A stretch of 64,000 nt of DNA, from assembly GCF_006442965.1 (NCBI RefSeq), contig NZ_VFWX01000003.1, positions 124,001 to 188,000 of the forward strand, read 5' to 3'. Below the pieces are notes generated by a model. It did no database searches, was not told where the DNA came from, and worked only from the letters and a program-made list of their open reading frames with translations. Numbering within the stretch: the stretch's first letter is position 1; each line of letters opens with the position of its first letter. Both the position numbers and the translations under genes were made by a program. Source of the stretch: Mesorhizobium sp. CU3 (GTDB lineage Bacteria; Pseudomonadota; Alphaproteobacteria; Rhizobiales; Rhizobiaceae). Positions 16,930 through 25,881 of the stretch are shown in pieces.

Positions 16930-18141
16930 ATGCAGCAGAACGACAATGCCCGGATCCTGGTTGCCGGCAGCGGCCCGGCGGGACTTATCGCCGCGCTCGG
17001 CTTTGCCGAGGCGGGCTTTGCCGTCACGCTGGTCGGCCCGGAGGCCGCGACCGGCGACGGCCGCACCACCGCGCTGATGAATCCGGCGCTGAAGGTGTTG
17101 GACAGGCTTGGCGTGCTTGGCGGGCTTCGCTCCCAGGCAGCAGCGCTCAAGGTCATGCGCATCGTCGACGCCACCCGCCGCCTGATCCGCAGCCCGACCG
17201 TCACCTTCCGCGCCAACGAGATCGGCGAAGAACAGTTCGGGCTCAATCTGCCCAACAGGATGCTGATCCCGGTGCTCGCCGAAGCCGTTGCCGGCCATGC
17301 CGGCATCGAGTGGCGCAAATCGATGGTCGAGACGTGGCGGCTTGACGACGACCGGGCGCATGCCGCGCTTGCCGATGGCAGCGAGCTTTCCGCTTCGCTG
17401 GCCGTTGCCGCCGACGGTCGCGCCTCGCCGGCGCGCGAAGCCGCCGGCATCAAGGCTTCCGCCCGGCCCTACAACCAGTCGGCGCTTGTGCTGAATTTCA
17501 GCCATCGCAGCGACCACGGCTTTGTCTCGACCGAATTCCACACCGAGACCGGGCCATTCACGCAGGTTCCGCTGCCCGGCAGGCGCTCGAGCCTTGTCTG
17601 GGTGGCCGAGCCGGAAACCGTGCAAGAGCTTGCAGCCCTTGACGACGCGAGCCTATCGGCGCGGGTCGAGGATAAGATGCAGTCGATGCTCGGCCGCGTA
17701 GCGGTCGAGCCCGGCCGTCAGATCTATCCATTGTCGGCGGCCTCGCCCGGGCGTTTCGCGCAGAACCGCGTGGCGCTTGTCGGGGAGGCGGCGCATGTGT
17801 TCCCGCCGATCGGCGCGCAGGGCCTGAACCTCGGCATCAGGGATATCGACGATCTCGTTGGAATCGCCAGCGAAAATCGCGACGATCCCGGCTCGCGCAG
17901 GAGCCTCGCCGCCTATGACACCAGGCGCCGGCCCGACATTTGGGCGCGCAGCGGCGCGGTGAACCTGCTCAACATGTCGCTGCTGTCGGACATGTTGCCG
18001 GCTCAGCTCGCGCGCAGCGCCGGCCTCAATGCACTTGGCAGCTTCGCACCGCTGCGGGCTTTCTTCATGCGCGAGGGGCTGCGGCCCGGCAGCGGGTTCC
18101 GTGCGCTCGCCGGCGGCCTGCGCAAACAGGCCGGGCAATAG
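16930..18141 (+). CDS. UbiH/UbiF-type FAD-dependent monooxygenase
   Basis: The 403-residue flavoprotein probably hydroxylates the aromatic ring in ubiquinone synthesis. The N-terminal G-S-G-P-A-G motif (residues 14-19) binds the FAD ADP moiety; the second FAD motif G-E-A-A-H-V-F-P-P-I-G-A-Q-G-L-N lies near residue 285. Rhizobia usually carry one broad-specificity UbiL-like enzyme of this type. The neighbours are not ubiquinone genes, so the assigned step is inferred. Confidence 0.85.
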   Translation: MQQNDNARILVAGSGPAGLIAALGFAEAGFAVTLVGPEAATGDGRTTALMNPALKVLDRLGVLGGLRSQAAALKVMRIVDATRRLIRSPTVTFRANEIGEEQFGLNLPNRMLIPVLAEAVAGHAGIEWRKSMVETWRLDDDRAHAALADGSELSASLAVAADGRASPAREAAGIKASARPYNQSALVLNFSHRSDHGFVSTEFHTETGPFTQVPLPGRRSSLVWVAEPETVQELAALDDASLSARVEDKMQSMLGRVAVEPGRQIYPLSAASPGRFAQNRVALVGEAAHVFPPIGAQGLNLGIRDIDDLVGIASENRDDPGSRRSLAAYDTRRRPDIWARSGAVNLLNMSLLSDMLPAQLARSAGLNALGSFAPLRAFFMREGLRPGSGFRALAGGLRKQAGQ

Positions 18142-18341
18142 GCGTTCGCCGGCGAAACCATCGCCGCCATTGGCTCGTAGCTTGATGGTGCCGGGGCGCC
18201 GAGGCATTGATTTGCAACGATGTCTGCGCCAAATAGGCACCAAGCCGAAGGTCGAGGTCGATTTTTGGCCGCGTGACGTGTAAATTCAAGACCTTAGGCG
18301 CCGTCGTGCGCAGCCACTGAAGGCGCCTTGGGAGCTAAGTG

Positions 18342-18674
18342 GTGAGTGCGATGAAAACGGCCAAGTTCTCGATCGGGCAAGTGGTTCGCCACCGGCTGTT
18401 TCCGTTCCGCGGCGTAATCTTCGACGTCGATCCGGAATTCGCCAACACCGAGGAATGGTACGAGGCGATCCCCGTAGACGTGCGCCCGCGCAAGGATCAG
18501 CCTTTCTACCACCTTCTCGCCGAAAACTCGGAGACCGAGTACATCGCTTATGTCTCCGAGCAGAACCTGCTCGAGGATCGCTCCGGCGAGCCGGTCCGGC
18601 ATCCGCAGATCGGCGAGATGTTCGACAAGCTGCCGGACGGCCGTTACGAGCCCAAGCGCCATTCGAAACACTGA
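18342..18674 (+). CDS. hspQ: Heat-shock protein HspQ (YccV/hemimethylated-DNA-binding family)
   Basis: The protein has 110 residues. HspQ is a small protein that in enterobacteria acts as specificity factor and substrate of Lon. The family core is seen in F-S-I-G-Q-V-V-R-H-R-L-F-P-F-R-G-V and W-Y-E-A-I-P, then P-F-Y-H-L-L-A-E. Two GTGs (18339, 18342) and an ATG (18351) are possible starts. GGAG at 18331 is 7 nt before the second GTG, hence my choice; the ATG has no ribosome site. A 7-bp inverted repeat (AGGCGCC/GGCGCCT, 18296-18327) ends just before the ribosome site. The gene ends at a strong terminator. Confidence 0.88.
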   Translation: MSAMKTAKFSIGQVVRHRLFPFRGVIFDVDPEFANTEEWYEAIPVDVRPRKDQPFYHLLAENSETEYIAYVSEQNLLEDRSGEPVRHPQIGEMFDKLPDGRYEPKRHSKH

Positions 18675-18698
18675 GATTGCCGGAGCAATTCCGGACAA

Positions 18699-18731
18699 CA
18701 AAAAAGCGGGACGATTGCCCCGCTTTTTTGT
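18699..18731. terminator. Strong bidirectional terminator between hspQ and the ialB-like gene
   Basis: AAAAAAGCGGG pairs with CCCGCTTTTTT across a short loop, giving a U-tract on both strands. It serves the two convergent genes. A small CCGGA-N5-TCCGG hairpin (18680-18694) lies just before it. Confidence 0.9.
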
Positions 18732-18753
18732 CATCCTGTGAAGGCTTTCGCGA

Positions 18754-19377
18754 TCAGTTCGCGGTCTTGGCCTTGTCCTGCTCGTCCTTGAGCTTCTTGG
18801 CGAAGTCCTGGTTGTTCTTGGCCACGAAGTCCTTCAGCTTTTTCTGCCGGTCGTCGAGGTCGGGCTGCTGCAGCGGCGGGCCGTCATAGGCGCCGCTGAA
18901 GCCCGTCAGCGCAACCTTGATCGGGTTCGGCTGGTTCTGGAAGTTGATCGAGGTGAGCGTGATCTGCTGCCCCTTCTTGAAGGAGCCCACGAGCTGATCG
19001 GTGAGCGGCACTTCGGCCACGCAACGGTCCGGGAAGCAGACGACATATTCGAGCTTCTGCGCCTTGCCGGCGTCGATCTGCAGGCCGATGCCGGCGCCGA
19101 TGATGCGGCCCGTCGGCACGGTCACCTGGAACACCTTGCGGTTCACCTTGCCCTTGATCTCGATCAGGCCAACGCTGGTGACGAGCTGTCCGTTGTCGGC
19201 CGTGACGTTGTTCTGCACATTGCAGATGTCGACGTCTTCCTGCTTGGCACAGACCTTGTACCAGCCTTGCGGCGGCTGTTGCTGTTGCTGCTGCGCCGAG
19301 GCGGTGAAAAGCCCGGCGCCCAGGACGCCGACCACGCCTGCGGCCAGCACCGAAAGGCGATACGCGTTGCTCGTCAT
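18754..19377 (-). CDS. Invasion-associated locus B (IalB) family periplasmic protein
   Basis: The 207-residue protein has a signal peptide ending F-T-A-S-A followed by a poly-Gln run (six Q). The mature domain opens G-W-Y-K-V-C-A-K-Q and has C-N-V-Q and C-F-P-D-R-C, the conserved cysteines of IalB. The C-terminus is a charged, Lys/Asp-rich helix. IalB was described in Bartonella as needed for erythrocyte invasion; rhizobial relatives have no settled role. A GTG three codons upstream is an alternative start. Confidence 0.85.
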   Translation of the reverse strand: MTSNAYRLSVLAAGVVGVLGAGLFTASAQQQQQQPPQGWYKVCAKQEDVDICNVQNNVTADNGQLVTSVGLIEIKGKVNRKVFQVTVPTGRIIGAGIGLQIDAGKAQKLEYVVCFPDRCVAEVPLTDQLVGSFKKGQQITLTSINFQNQPNPIKVALTGFSGAYDGPPLQQPDLDDRQKKLKDFVAKNNQDFAKKLKDEQDKAKTAN

Positions 19378-19664
19378 ATGGTGCACTTTCCTCTCAAAAG
19401 ATCCCGGGGACCGGCTTATTCGTGCCGTGTGGTCCAGCTACCTGTTGCCGAAATGAGGCAACAGGATGACTTCGGAGCGCGTGTTACACTGCCAGCCGCG
19501 CCGAATCCAGCCCGTTTTCCGCGATTTTCTGGGTGCTTTTCGATGTATCGGCCTGCCTGGAACGGATCATCGCCATTGCACCAGGGGTCAGCCGATTCAA
19601 TCGGCGGGCGAAATGCTCTAGGGTGCATGGCGAATCACAAAGCCCGCCCGGCAAGGAGACGGTC

Positions 19665-21485
19665 ATGGACCGCGTTCTCGTCCAGCTGATCGCCGCGACC
19701 TCATTCTTGGCCCTCTCGCTTCTTCCGGCCCTGTCGGCTCCGAAGCACGGCATCGCCATGCAGGGCGAGCCGACGCTGCCGCCCGACTACCAGCACTTCG
19801 ACTACGCCAACCCCGCCGCGCCCAAGGGTGGCAATATCACCTATTGCGTCGTCGGCTCCTTCGACAACCTCAACCCCTTCATCCTGAAAAGCCTGCGCAC
19901 CACGGCGCGCGGCATGATCGACACCGTCTACGGCAATCTGGTCTTCGAGCCGCTGATGCAGCGCAACTATGATGAGCCGTTCAGCCTCTATGGGTTGCTC
20001 GCCGACAGCGCCGATATGGACCCGGAGCGCAAGTCGATCGAGTTCCATCTCAATCCCGAGGCAAAATGGTCGGACGGCCAGCCGGTCACGCCCGAAGACG
20101 TGCTGTTCACCTACGATGTCTTCGCCGCCAAGGGCCGTCCGCCCTACAGCGATCGCATGAGCATGATCGCCAAGCTGGAGAAGACCGGCGAACACAGCGT
20201 GAAATTCACCTTCAACGACAAGGCCAACCGTGAATTCCCGCTGATCGTCGCGCTGACGCCCATCGTCCCGAAACACGCCTTCGACAAGGACACGTTCGAC
20301 AAGACCACCCTGAAACCCCTGATCGGCAGCGGCCCTTATACCGTGGACAAGGTGCTGCCCGGACAGCGCATCGTCTTCAAGCGCAATCCGGCCTATTGGG
20401 GCAAAGATGTCCCGGCGAAGCGCGGCTTCGACAATTTCGATCAGATCACTATCGAGTATTTCCTCAACGCCAACGCCAAGACGGAGGCTTTCAAGAAAGG
20501 CATTTGCGCCCTCGATGACGAGAGCGACCCGGTCAAGCGCGAGCGCGACATTGACTTTCCCGCCTTCCGCAAAGGCGATGTGAAGGAGGAATATTTCGAC
20601 ACCGGCATTCCGCCCGTCGTGACCGGCTTTCTGTTCAACACCAGGCTGCCGAAATTCGCCAATCCGGTGGTGCGCCGCGCGCTCGGCATGCTCTACGACT
20701 TCGAATGGGCGAACAAGAACCTGTTCGGCGGCAAGTTCAACCGCACCATGAGCTACTGGCAGAATTCCGAGCTTTCCGCGCTCGGCCATCCGGCCGACGA
20801 ACGGGAGAAGGCGCTGCTTGCCCCCTACCCCGGCCGCGTGCCGCCGGATGTGATGGACGGCACCTGGCGCCCGCCGGTCACCGACGGCTCGGGCCAGGAC
20901 CGCAAGGTGTTGAAAGCGGCTTTCGATCTGCTCAAGGGGGCAGGCTACCATGTCGAGAACGGCAAGCTGCTCGACCCGGAAGGTAATCCCTTCAGCTTCG
21001 AGATCATGACCTCGTCGCAGGATGAAGAGCGGCTGGCCACCATCTACCAGCGCACGCTGGAAAAGATCGGCATCGACGTCAGCATCCGCACACTCGACGG
21101 CGACCAGATCCAGTCGCGCAAGCAACGCTACGATTTCGAGGTGCTGATCGGCACCAGCGGCTTCAGCAATTCACTGTCGCCCGGCAGCGAGCAGCTCGGA
21201 CGCTGGGGATCGGTGGCGGCAAAAACCGAAGGATCGTTCAATCTAGCCGGCGTCGCGGACCCCGCGGTCGACGCCGCGATCGACTCGATGCTGAATGCGC
21301 GCACCAAGGAGGATTATGTCGCCGCCGTCCGGGTTCTCGATCGCTTGCTGATCTCCGGCAACTACATCGTGCCGATGCAGTACAACACGCAGCAGTGGTT
21401 GGCTTACTGGAGTTACCTGGAACATCCGCAAAAGACCCCCATATTCGGCTACCAACTGCCGACCTGGTGGCGAAAGCCGAACTGA
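19665..21485 (+). CDS. Orphan peptide-type ABC substrate-binding protein (YejA-like, SBP family 5)
   Basis: The 606-residue periplasmic protein has a signal peptide (residues 1-23) and begins G-I-A-M-Q-G-E-P-T-L-P, then H-F-D-Y-A-N-P-A-A-P-K-G-G, the opening of the YejA branch that binds oligopeptides and microcin-C-like compounds. The start follows AAGGAGA by 5 nt. No permease or ATPase genes adjoin it, so it must work with a transporter encoded elsewhere, perhaps a YejBEF system. Confidence 0.88.
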   Translation: MDRVLVQLIAATSFLALSLLPALSAPKHGIAMQGEPTLPPDYQHFDYANPAAPKGGNITYCVVGSFDNLNPFILKSLRTTARGMIDTVYGNLVFEPLMQRNYDEPFSLYGLLADSADMDPERKSIEFHLNPEAKWSDGQPVTPEDVLFTYDVFAAKGRPPYSDRMSMIAKLEKTGEHSVKFTFNDKANREFPLIVALTPIVPKHAFDKDTFDKTTLKPLIGSGPYTVDKVLPGQRIVFKRNPAYWGKDVPAKRGFDNFDQITIEYFLNANAKTEAFKKGICALDDESDPVKRERDIDFPAFRKGDVKEEYFDTGIPPVVTGFLFNTRLPKFANPVVRRALGMLYDFEWANKNLFGGKFNRTMSYWQNSELSALGHPADEREKALLAPYPGRVPPDVMDGTWRPPVTDGSGQDRKVLKAAFDLLKGAGYHVENGKLLDPEGNPFSFEIMTSSQDEERLATIYQRTLEKIGIDVSIRTLDGDQIQSRKQRYDFEVLIGTSGFSNSLSPGSEQLGRWGSVAAKTEGSFNLAGVADPAVDAAIDSMLNARTKEDYVAAVRVLDRLLISGNYIVPMQYNTQQWLAYWSYLEHPQKTPIFGYQLPTWWRKPN

Positions 21486-21520
21486 GGCAAGCTCGCGGCC
21501 CCGCGACGAAGGAGACGACC

Positions 21521-22204
21521 ATGAGTGCCGAAAGCTCGATCACCGTCGATGTTGTATCAGATGTCGTCTGCCCCTGGTGCTTCATCGGCCAGAAACGGCT
21601 GGACACGGCGATCGCCGCTGTCGGCGATATCGACGTGCATGTACGCTGGCGGCCCTTTCAGCTCGATCCGACCATTCCGGCGGGCGGCATGGACCGCCGG
21701 CAGTATATGCTCGGCAAGTTCGGCAGCGAGGAGCGCATCCGCCAGATCCACGCCCGCATCGAGCCGCTGGGCGAGGCCGAAGGCATCCATTTCGCCTTCG
21801 ACGCCATCAAGGTCGCGCCCAACACGCTCAATGCGCATCGCGTCATCCGCTGGGCGGGCGCCGCCGGCGAGGACCTGCAGAACCGGCTTGTGCGCCGCCT
21901 GTTCCAGCTGAATTTCGAGCTGGGCGCCGATATCGGCGACCATGCCGTACTCACCGAGGCCGCGCGCGAAGCAGGCATGGATGTCTCTGTGGTCGAGACG
22001 CTGTTGCCGACCGATGCCGATGTCGAGGCCGTCCGAAACGAGATCGCCACCGCGTCGCGCATGGGCATCACGGGGGTGCCCTGCTTCCTGCTCGAAGGCA
22101 AATACGCCGTGATGGGCGCGCAGGAAGCTGACGCGCTTGCCGACGCCATCCATCAAGTCGCCCAGGCCAAAGCGCGCGGCGAGTTGGAGACCGCCGCAGG
22201 CTGA
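21521..22204 (+). CDS. FrnE-type DsbA-family oxidoreductase
   Basis: The 227-residue thioredoxin-fold protein has the redox motif C-P-W-C (V-V-C-P-W-C-F-I-G) near residues 18-21 and the cis-proline region T-G-V-P-C-F-L near 185. It has no signal peptide and so is cytoplasmic, as usual for FrnE relatives, which are proposed disulfide isomerases or glutathione-dependent enzymes. GAAGGAGA precedes the ATG. It lies 35 bp after the YejA-like gene, with which it may be co-transcribed. Confidence 0.88.
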   Translation: MSAESSITVDVVSDVVCPWCFIGQKRLDTAIAAVGDIDVHVRWRPFQLDPTIPAGGMDRRQYMLGKFGSEERIRQIHARIEPLGEAEGIHFAFDAIKVAPNTLNAHRVIRWAGAAGEDLQNRLVRRLFQLNFELGADIGDHAVLTEAAREAGMDVSVVETLLPTDADVEAVRNEIATASRMGITGVPCFLLEGKYAVMGAQEADALADAIHQVAQAKARGELETAAG

Positions 22205-22242
22205 GCATGGATCCCGGACCTTTGGCTTGGGGGATCATGCTC
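22203..22242. repeat. RIME-like palindrome at a convergent gene junction
   Basis: GAGCATGGATCCC is mirrored by GGGGATCATGCTC around a 14-bp loop. It overlaps the stop of the DsbA-type gene and belongs to the GAGCATGATC repeat group seen at 14444 and 37785. It may double as a terminator. Confidence 0.6.
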
Positions 22243-22258
22243 AAACAAACAGCCTGAG

Positions 22259-22693
22259 CTATTTGGCCGTCGTCTTCGCCTTGCTCAGGAAGAAGCCGTG
22301 ACCGTTGCTGCCGCTGCAGCTTAGTCCCTTCGTCGACGACTGGCAGGAAAACTGCCCCTTGCTCCAGCTGTTGCCGTATTTAAGTTTGGTGACGTCGCCG
22401 CAGCAGCCCTGCTCGCCGGGATTCTTGATCAGGGTTGCGGGGCCTTTCGGACCCAAAATCGCCGTGACATAGCTCGGCTCGACGCGTGAGCAGGAGAGCT
22501 CCGGCCCGCCATCCTTCGGCTGGTAGGTACTTGTGCCGCCCTTCGGCGTGTAGATGCAGCCGATGTTGCCCGATGGCGTGTTGAACTCGATCTGGCCTTC
22601 CGCGCTGGCGGGGATGGTCTGACTGGCGGCGAATGCCGCCGGCAGCCAGGCGAAGCCGGCGATCGATGCAGCCAGAACCATGCGTACAGACAT
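22259..22693 (-). CDS. Small secreted cysteine-rich protein (DUF6636-like)
   Basis: The protein has 144 residues with a signal peptide (A-W-L-P-A-A-F-A-A). The mature part contains F-N-T-P-S-G-N-I-G-C-I-Y, recalling DUF6636, then C-C-G-D and two further cysteines, so several disulfides are likely. The ATG at 22693 follows a GGGGG ribosome site; the frame is open 29 codons upstream but that would bury the signal peptide. Function unknown. Confidence 0.75.
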   Translation of the reverse strand: MSVRMVLAASIAGFAWLPAAFAASQTIPASAEGQIEFNTPSGNIGCIYTPKGGTSTYQPKDGGPELSCSRVEPSYVTAILGPKGPATLIKNPGEQGCCGDVTKLKYGNSWSKGQFSCQSSTKGLSCSGSNGHGFFLSKAKTTAK

Positions 22694-22854
22694 TTTTTTC
22701 CCCCGGAGCAATTGCAGACCCACAGGTTCGACCTCAGTGATAGTCTTGTCAAATCCTGCGCAGCCACGACGAACAAACACGATCAGGTGAATCGCTTGGA
22801 GCTGGACTTTACGCTAGAGTAGTAGCGATGGGGCTGATCAACCGGGGGATGCAC

Positions 22855-23349
22855 ATGGCCGTCAGACTTCGCGCAGTGCTGCTGTCTTGCGCCGTCGTCT
22901 TGGCAATACCGCTATCGTCGCAGCAATTGTCCGCCCAGGAAGCCGTCATGTCGGCCAGTTTCGACGGCAAGCCGTGGACAGCGTCCTTCACTTCGGCGCA
23001 GACCATGCAGATGGCCGGCAAGCCGATGTTGAACCTGTCGGGGACCGAGCAAGGTTCGCCGACCATGACCTTCAATTCGATGCTGACGTTGAAGGATGCA
23101 AACGACCTGGTCGGCAGCTTTCCGCTCAAATCAGGCAATCCCGCCAACAGCGCCAACTTCAACATTCTCGATTCCGGCGCCATGGTCGGTCATGTCCGCT
23201 TCAGTAGCGGCGAGATCGTCATCGACAGCTACGACGCCCCCACCAAGACCATCTCCGGCCATTTCGCCGCGTCCGGAAAAGACGAATCGGGCAAGCCGGA
23301 AGAGCTCGCGGACGGTAAGTTTTCGGGCATTCCGGTCAACGCGCAGTAA
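22855..23349 (+). CDS. Secreted protein of unknown function
   Basis: The protein has 164 residues with a signal peptide (R-A-V-L-L-S-C-A-V-V-L-A-I-P). The mature portion is beta-rich: S-A-S-F-D-G-K-P-W-T-A-S early, then F-N-I-L-D-S-G and F-S-S-G-E-I-V-I. Ser, Gly and Thr are common and Cys is nearly absent. Of the ATGs at 22828, 22849 and 22855, the last has GGGGG at proper distance. I do not recognise the family. Confidence 0.65.
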   Translation: MAVRLRAVLLSCAVVLAIPLSSQQLSAQEAVMSASFDGKPWTASFTSAQTMQMAGKPMLNLSGTEQGSPTMTFNSMLTLKDANDLVGSFPLKSGNPANSANFNILDSGAMVGHVRFSSGEIVIDSYDAPTKTISGHFAASGKDESGKPEELADGKFSGIPVNAQ

Positions 23350-23400
23350 CCGTTTCGACCGTTCGGCAGCTCTTTTTCGTTCACAAAGGCGTGTTTTTTG

Positions 23401-23427
23401 CTTCCCTAAGGGAAGGCTCGGCCGAGC
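23401..23427. repeat. Two adjoining perfect palindromes
   Basis: CTTCCC-TAA-GGGAAG (23401-23415) touches the 12-bp palindrome GCTCGGCCGAGC (23416-23427). They lie 52 bp after the secreted-protein gene. They may form a terminator hairpin or bind a dimeric regulator; no T-run follows. Confidence 0.5.
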
Positions 23428-23576
23428 TGGCGCAATTACCCTCAACCGACTGGAATAAAACGGGAAAACAGCCAGAAGCGAGTCCCATTTCGGGAGGCTT
23501 TCTGTTGCCTCGATGCCACGGCGAGTGGGCGCATTCACATCCGGGAGATGAAAATTAACAGAAAATGATCAATTGG

Positions 23577-23593
23577 TGTTACTATCCGTAACA
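23577..23593. promoter_or_regulatory. Operator-like palindrome TGTTAC-N5-GTAACA upstream of the ABC exporter
   Basis: Perfect 6-bp arms separated by TATCC lie 28 bp before the chosen start of the BacA/BclA-like gene, where a repressor could block transcription. No regulator gene adjoins, so the factor is unknown. Confidence 0.5.
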
Positions 23594-23620
23594 AAACTAG
23601 AAAAAGGTTTGGGCGGGATC

Positions 23621-25603
23621 GTGAATCGGGTCGGCAGACCACGGCGTACAGTACCGGCAGAACTGACTGGCGAGGCCGCAAAGCCCTCGCCCCTTACGCC
23701 GGTGTCGTCGATGCGTAGCTTCTGGGGGCTGATGCGGGCCTACTGGTTCTCGGACCGCTGGAAGGAAGCCTGGACCCTCACCATCGTCATCGCGCTGCTG
23801 ACGGCGCTTTCCAGCAAGGCCGGCGTCTGGTTTGCGATGGCGTTGGGCGAGTTGGGCAATTCGATCGCTTTCCTCCACGATGCCGCCAACCCCCACCCGC
23901 TGCAGACCATCCTGACCAACGCAGGCATATTGGTGCTTCTGGTCGTGCTGAAGGATGCGGGCTTCACTGGCGTGCGCACGCTCGTTTCGACGACGCTGCA
24001 TCGCAAATGGCGCGGCTGGCTGAACGGCCAGTTCAACAAGGCCCTGCTCGACGGCAATCACACGCATTTCCATGCGCAGCACGGTTCGCCGGCCGGCGGT
24101 ATCGTCGCACCCGACAATATCGACCAGCGAATCCAGGAATCGATCAAGGACATGACCGGCGGCGCTATCGGCCTCGCCATGGGCGTGCTGAGCGTGGCGA
24201 CCTCGCTGTATTTCATCGGCGAAAACCTGATCGGATCTTCAGTCGAGGTGAAGGGCCTGGAATTCCTCGGCAGCTACGGCACCGCGGTGCTGGCTTTCGT
24301 TGCAGTCGCCACTTACGTGCCCCTGAACACCTGGGTCGCGGTCAAGCTCGGACGCCTGCTGGAGCGACTCAATGTCCGCATGCAGCAGGCCGAAGGCAGC
24401 TACCGCAGCGAGCTGACGACATTTCTGCGCCGCAGCTTCCACGTCGCCGCCTCGCATGGCGAGGGCGTGCAGAAGTCGATGCATGACAAGCTTTATGTCG
24501 ATATCGACAGGACATGGGGGCGGCTCAATGTCGTCAACACCAGCTACACCTCCTTCGAGCTGATCTACAATTTCATCGGCGCCCGTATAGTCGCCTATGG
24601 ACCGGGCCTTGTGTCGTTCATCCACAACCGCCTGGACTACAAGGGCTACATCACCGGCTCCGAAATGGTCGCCCAGCTCATCAGCCAGTGCTCGTGGTTC
24701 ATTCATGTCATGCCGGCCATTGCCACGCTCAGGGCCAACAGCCAGCGCGTGACCGAACTCGCCAACGCCATCGAGAACGTCCAGCATCCGCGCGAATTCT
24801 ACCAGCAGACCGGCCGCTCGGACTTCAGCTACGGCAGCCAGAACCCTGTCTTCGGCCTGACCATCCAGAAGCTGGAGCTGGCGCATCAGGGCGAGGATGC
24901 GACGCCTTTCCTCAGTGCCGCGAACCTGCGCTTCCGCCGCGGCGAATGGACATTCCTCAAGGGCGAGTCCGGCTGCGGCAAGACCTCGCTGATCAAGGCG
25001 ATCAACGCCCTGTGGCCCTATGGCCGCGGCATCATCGTGTTCCCCGAGGGCGTGACGAGCTTCTATGCCGCCCAGGAGGTCAAGCTGCAGCAGGTCTCGC
25101 TGAAGCAATTGGTCTGCTTGCCGGGTTCCGAGAACGACCATGGCGATATGCAGGTCGCGGCCGCCCTGCATAAGGCCGGCCTCGGCGACTTCATCGAGCA
25201 CCTCGCCGATGAAAGCCGCGAAGGCAAGATCTGGGACCAGGTGCTGTCCGGCGGCCAGAAGCAGAAGCTGGTGGTTGCCCGCATCATCCTGCAGCAACCC
25301 GGGCTGCTCTTCCTCGACGAAGCGACCGGCGCGCTCGATCCCGAAGGCAAGATCGCCTTCCATCAGGCGATCAAGGACAATTGCCCCGGCGTCACCGTGA
25401 TCAGTGTGATGCACGAAGCGACGCCGCCGCGCTCGCTCAGCGGCGAGGAGTTCTACCACAGCGTGGTCTCGATCGCCGACGGTGTCGCCACCAAGAAGCC
25501 GCTCGCCCCCAGCCTGCCGCGCGAGCTCACGACGATCCTCGCCCAGCCGCCGCGGCCGCCCGAGGACAAGTGGCTCCGCTTCCGCCGGATAAAGCAGAAA
25601 TAG
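23621..25603 (+). CDS. SbmA/BacA-related ABC transporter with fused ATPase (YddA/BclA type)
   Basis: The 660-residue protein joins a membrane domain of the ABC_membrane_2 type to a C-terminal ATPase. Walker A is G-E-S-G-C-G-K-T-S, the signature L-S-G-G-Q-K-Q-K and Walker B L-L-F-L-D-E-A-T-G. The membrane part has hydrophobic segments near residues 45-65, 95-110, 180-205 and 220-245. Relatives include BclA of Bradyrhizobium, which imports plant NCR peptides, and YddA. The GTG start has GGGCGGGATC before it; an earlier TTG (23573) overlaps an operator-like palindrome. Substrate unknown. Confidence 0.85.
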   Translation: MNRVGRPRRTVPAELTGEAAKPSPLTPVSSMRSFWGLMRAYWFSDRWKEAWTLTIVIALLTALSSKAGVWFAMALGELGNSIAFLHDAANPHPLQTILTNAGILVLLVVLKDAGFTGVRTLVSTTLHRKWRGWLNGQFNKALLDGNHTHFHAQHGSPAGGIVAPDNIDQRIQESIKDMTGGAIGLAMGVLSVATSLYFIGENLIGSSVEVKGLEFLGSYGTAVLAFVAVATYVPLNTWVAVKLGRLLERLNVRMQQAEGSYRSELTTFLRRSFHVAASHGEGVQKSMHDKLYVDIDRTWGRLNVVNTSYTSFELIYNFIGARIVAYGPGLVSFIHNRLDYKGYITGSEMVAQLISQCSWFIHVMPAIATLRANSQRVTELANAIENVQHPREFYQQTGRSDFSYGSQNPVFGLTIQKLELAHQGEDATPFLSAANLRFRRGEWTFLKGESGCGKTSLIKAINALWPYGRGIIVFPEGVTSFYAAQEVKLQQVSLKQLVCLPGSENDHGDMQVAAALHKAGLGDFIEHLADESREGKIWDQVLSGGQKQKLVVARIILQQPGLLFLDEATGALDPEGKIAFHQAIKDNCPGVTVISVMHEATPPRSLSGEEFYHSVVSIADGVATKKPLAPSLPRELTTILAQPPRPPEDKWLRFRRIKQK

Positions 25604-25708
25604 CAGCCATACCAAACCGTTGCGGTAGTGACGGCCGCGCCATGAGGCGCCGCCGTTCACAGTCTCGCGATTGGCACACGGCTTGTGCGTTTTCCGGCGC
25701 CTCCACGA

Positions 25709-25736
25709 TTGACACGCCCAAAAGCGCTCCTATGTT
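25709..25736 (+). promoter_or_regulatory. Candidate sigma70 promoter for mgtE
   Basis: TTGACA (25709-25714), 16 bp, TATGTT (25731-25736). Transcription from here would give a leader of about 140 nt before mgtE, including the hairpin at 25836-25858. Confidence 0.55.
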
Positions 25737-25835
25737 GCGGCCGCTCGCAGAATTCATAACGCGAAACCCGCGAGCAGAAAGGTCAACCCGCCATGCCTGG
25801 CGACAGTCACAGTCGAACGCAAACGCCGTCCGCTT

Positions 25836-25858
25836 GACGTGACCTGAAGGCTCACGTC
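25836..25858 (+). other. Leader hairpin before mgtE
   Basis: GACGTGA and TCACGTC form a perfect 7-bp stem with a 9-nt loop that ends 23 nt before the start codon and close to the AAGGAG ribosome site. It could modulate translation. I saw no match to the known M-box riboswitch. Confidence 0.4.
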
Positions 25859-25881
25859 CTGCCGACGGCAAGGAGTGAGCC

